A stretch of DNA of 7,859 nt. Source: Ignavibacteriales bacterium (GTDB lineage Bacteria; Bacteroidota; Ignavibacteria; UBA10030). The notes beneath the pieces are model-generated. The model worked only from the letters and a program-made list of their open reading frames with translations. It was not told the DNA's origin and searched no databases. Positions 7,124 to 7,859 of the stretch are shown piece after piece (position 1 is the stretch's first letter; each line of letters starts with the position of its first letter). The translations under genes and the position numbers were made by a program. The stretch lies in NCBI GenBank assembly GCA_016207365.1, contig JACQPU010000253.1, positions 1 to 7,859 on the forward strand, in the 5' to 3' direction.

Positions 7124-7859
7124 ACCTCTATTCGGCTCTCCGCTTCGAGATCCCCACGATCACCTATTCGGCCCTTCACCAGGTTCGTAAGGGGATCACC
7201 ACGGAAGCATACATGCAGACGATGAAGGATTTTCATCGTTTGCTGAAGGACGAAACAGAGAACATCCGAAGGGCGTGGGAAGCGTTCAGGCAGGAAGCGT
7301 CGGTGCGAACGACCCAATCAGCGCGAAGCCTCCTGACGCAATATCTGAGTACGCCATTGAAATCCGACGCCGATGATATTGAGAGGATCCTCAAGGAAAA
7401 GCTCGAAGACTATGCATCGACCGTGAGCGCCCAGGTACGTGCCGGAATTCTTTTCGCGACCGAGGGAAGGGTGCTCGAGCCGCCTGGTTTGCCGTCGCTG
7501 AAAGGGTTGGGATTGTCGGGACGAAAGTATCTTACGGAGCTCGGATTCGACAGCGGCAAGACACGGAGGGATATTTTTGAGTCTATGTTTGTTGTTGAAG
7601 GGGGCGGAAATCTGGATGTCATCGAACACATGGTTCGGGATCGAGTCGGCATTTACACACCGGTTCATGGGAAGCACATTGGAGAGTTCGATTCTTATGC
7701 GTATAACGCACACAATGTCGTTACTTTGTTTGGTGACCTTGACGGCGGCGGGCGGTTTGAGGTGACACTCTGGTTTTCAAAGGGAGGCGTAAAATACGAC
7801 GTCTTCAGGTCAACACTGAGCGAGTCCCTTGAGAAGATCCATGGTGAGGGAAAGTTCAG
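7120..7859 (+). CDS. Uncharacterised protein coupled to polX (partial, runs off the window)
   Basis: An open frame begins at the ATG overlapping the polX stop (ATGA, four-base overlap) and continues without a stop for 246 codons to the window end. I do not recognise the family. It begins MNLYSALRFEIPTITYSALH, has no signal peptide or membrane segment, and contains no cysteine in the visible part. Residues about 25-110 look helical and charged (for example KDFHRLLKDETENIRRAWEAF and DDIERILKEKLEDYAS). Residues from about 155 are glycine-richer with alternating hydrophobics that suggest beta structure, for example VVTLFGDLDGGGRFEVTLWF. Codon use resembles that of its neighbours. A weak GCGGGAAA precedes the start by a few bases. 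Reality of the gene rests on the coupled start, the long open frame and protein-like composition. Its place after polX hints at a cytoplasmic, perhaps DNA-related role, but this is only a guess. Confidence 0.8.
   Translation, partial: MNLYSALRFEIPTITYSALHQVRKGITTEAYMQTMKDFHRLLKDETENIRRAWEAFRQEASVRTTQSARSLLTQYLSTPLKSDADDIERILKEKLEDYASTVSAQVRAGILFATEGRVLEPPGLPSLKGLGLSGRKYLTELGFDSGKTRRDIFESMFVVEGGGNLDVIEHMVRDRVGIYTPVHGKHIGEFDSYAYNAHNVVTLFGDLDGGGRFEVTLWFSKGGVKYDVFRSTLSESLEKIHGEGKF

Overview
The window reads as ordinary chromosomal DNA from a Gram-negative bacterium, with every gene on the plus strand. The best clue to lineage is a 900-residue TonB-dependent outer-membrane receptor whose plug is preceded by a carboxypeptidase-regulatory-like (CarboxypepD_reg) domain. 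That architecture is typical of the Bacteroidota and the wider FCB group. Two control signals, a TTGACA-N17-TATTTT promoter and an AGGAGG ribosome-binding site, are of classic form, whereas many Bacteroidia use TTTG/TAnnTTTG promoters and lack Shine-Dalgarno sites. Base composition looks close to even. A deep FCB lineage such as the Ignavibacteria/Chlorobi side would fit, but this is inference.

Layout. (1) Positions 1-188 hold the last 61 codons of a ComM/YifB-type Mg-chelatase-like AAA+ ATPase. (2) Positions 189-456 are a non-coding leader with a well-formed sigma70-like promoter and two small possible hairpins. (3) Positions 457-3159 encode the TonB-dependent receptor, followed by a strong intrinsic terminator at 3207-3238. 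(4) A second promoter (TTGTAA-N17-TATATT, 3270-3298) starts a tightly packed four-gene unit: NAD-type isocitrate dehydrogenase (3320-4366), tRNA-dihydrouridine synthase (4366-5376), PolX DNA polymerase with a PHP domain (5369-7123), and an unrecognised protein that starts at 7120 and runs off the window end. The three junctions overlap by 1, 8 and 4 bases, so the unit is very probably one transcript with coupled translation.

How they work together. The receptor is an independent, terminator-bounded gene for energised uptake of an unidentified ligand; there is no SusD-like partner beside it. The downstream unit mixes a TCA-cycle enzyme, a tRNA-modification enzyme and a DNA-repair polymerase, an arrangement with no evident common pathway. 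Its most novel part is the uncharacterised fourth gene, whose start codon overlaps the polX stop codon and which shows no family motif that I recognise.

I see no mobile element, CRISPR array, tRNA or rRNA gene, prophage gene or defence system in the window. Apart from the unknown fourth gene, the contents belong to known families.
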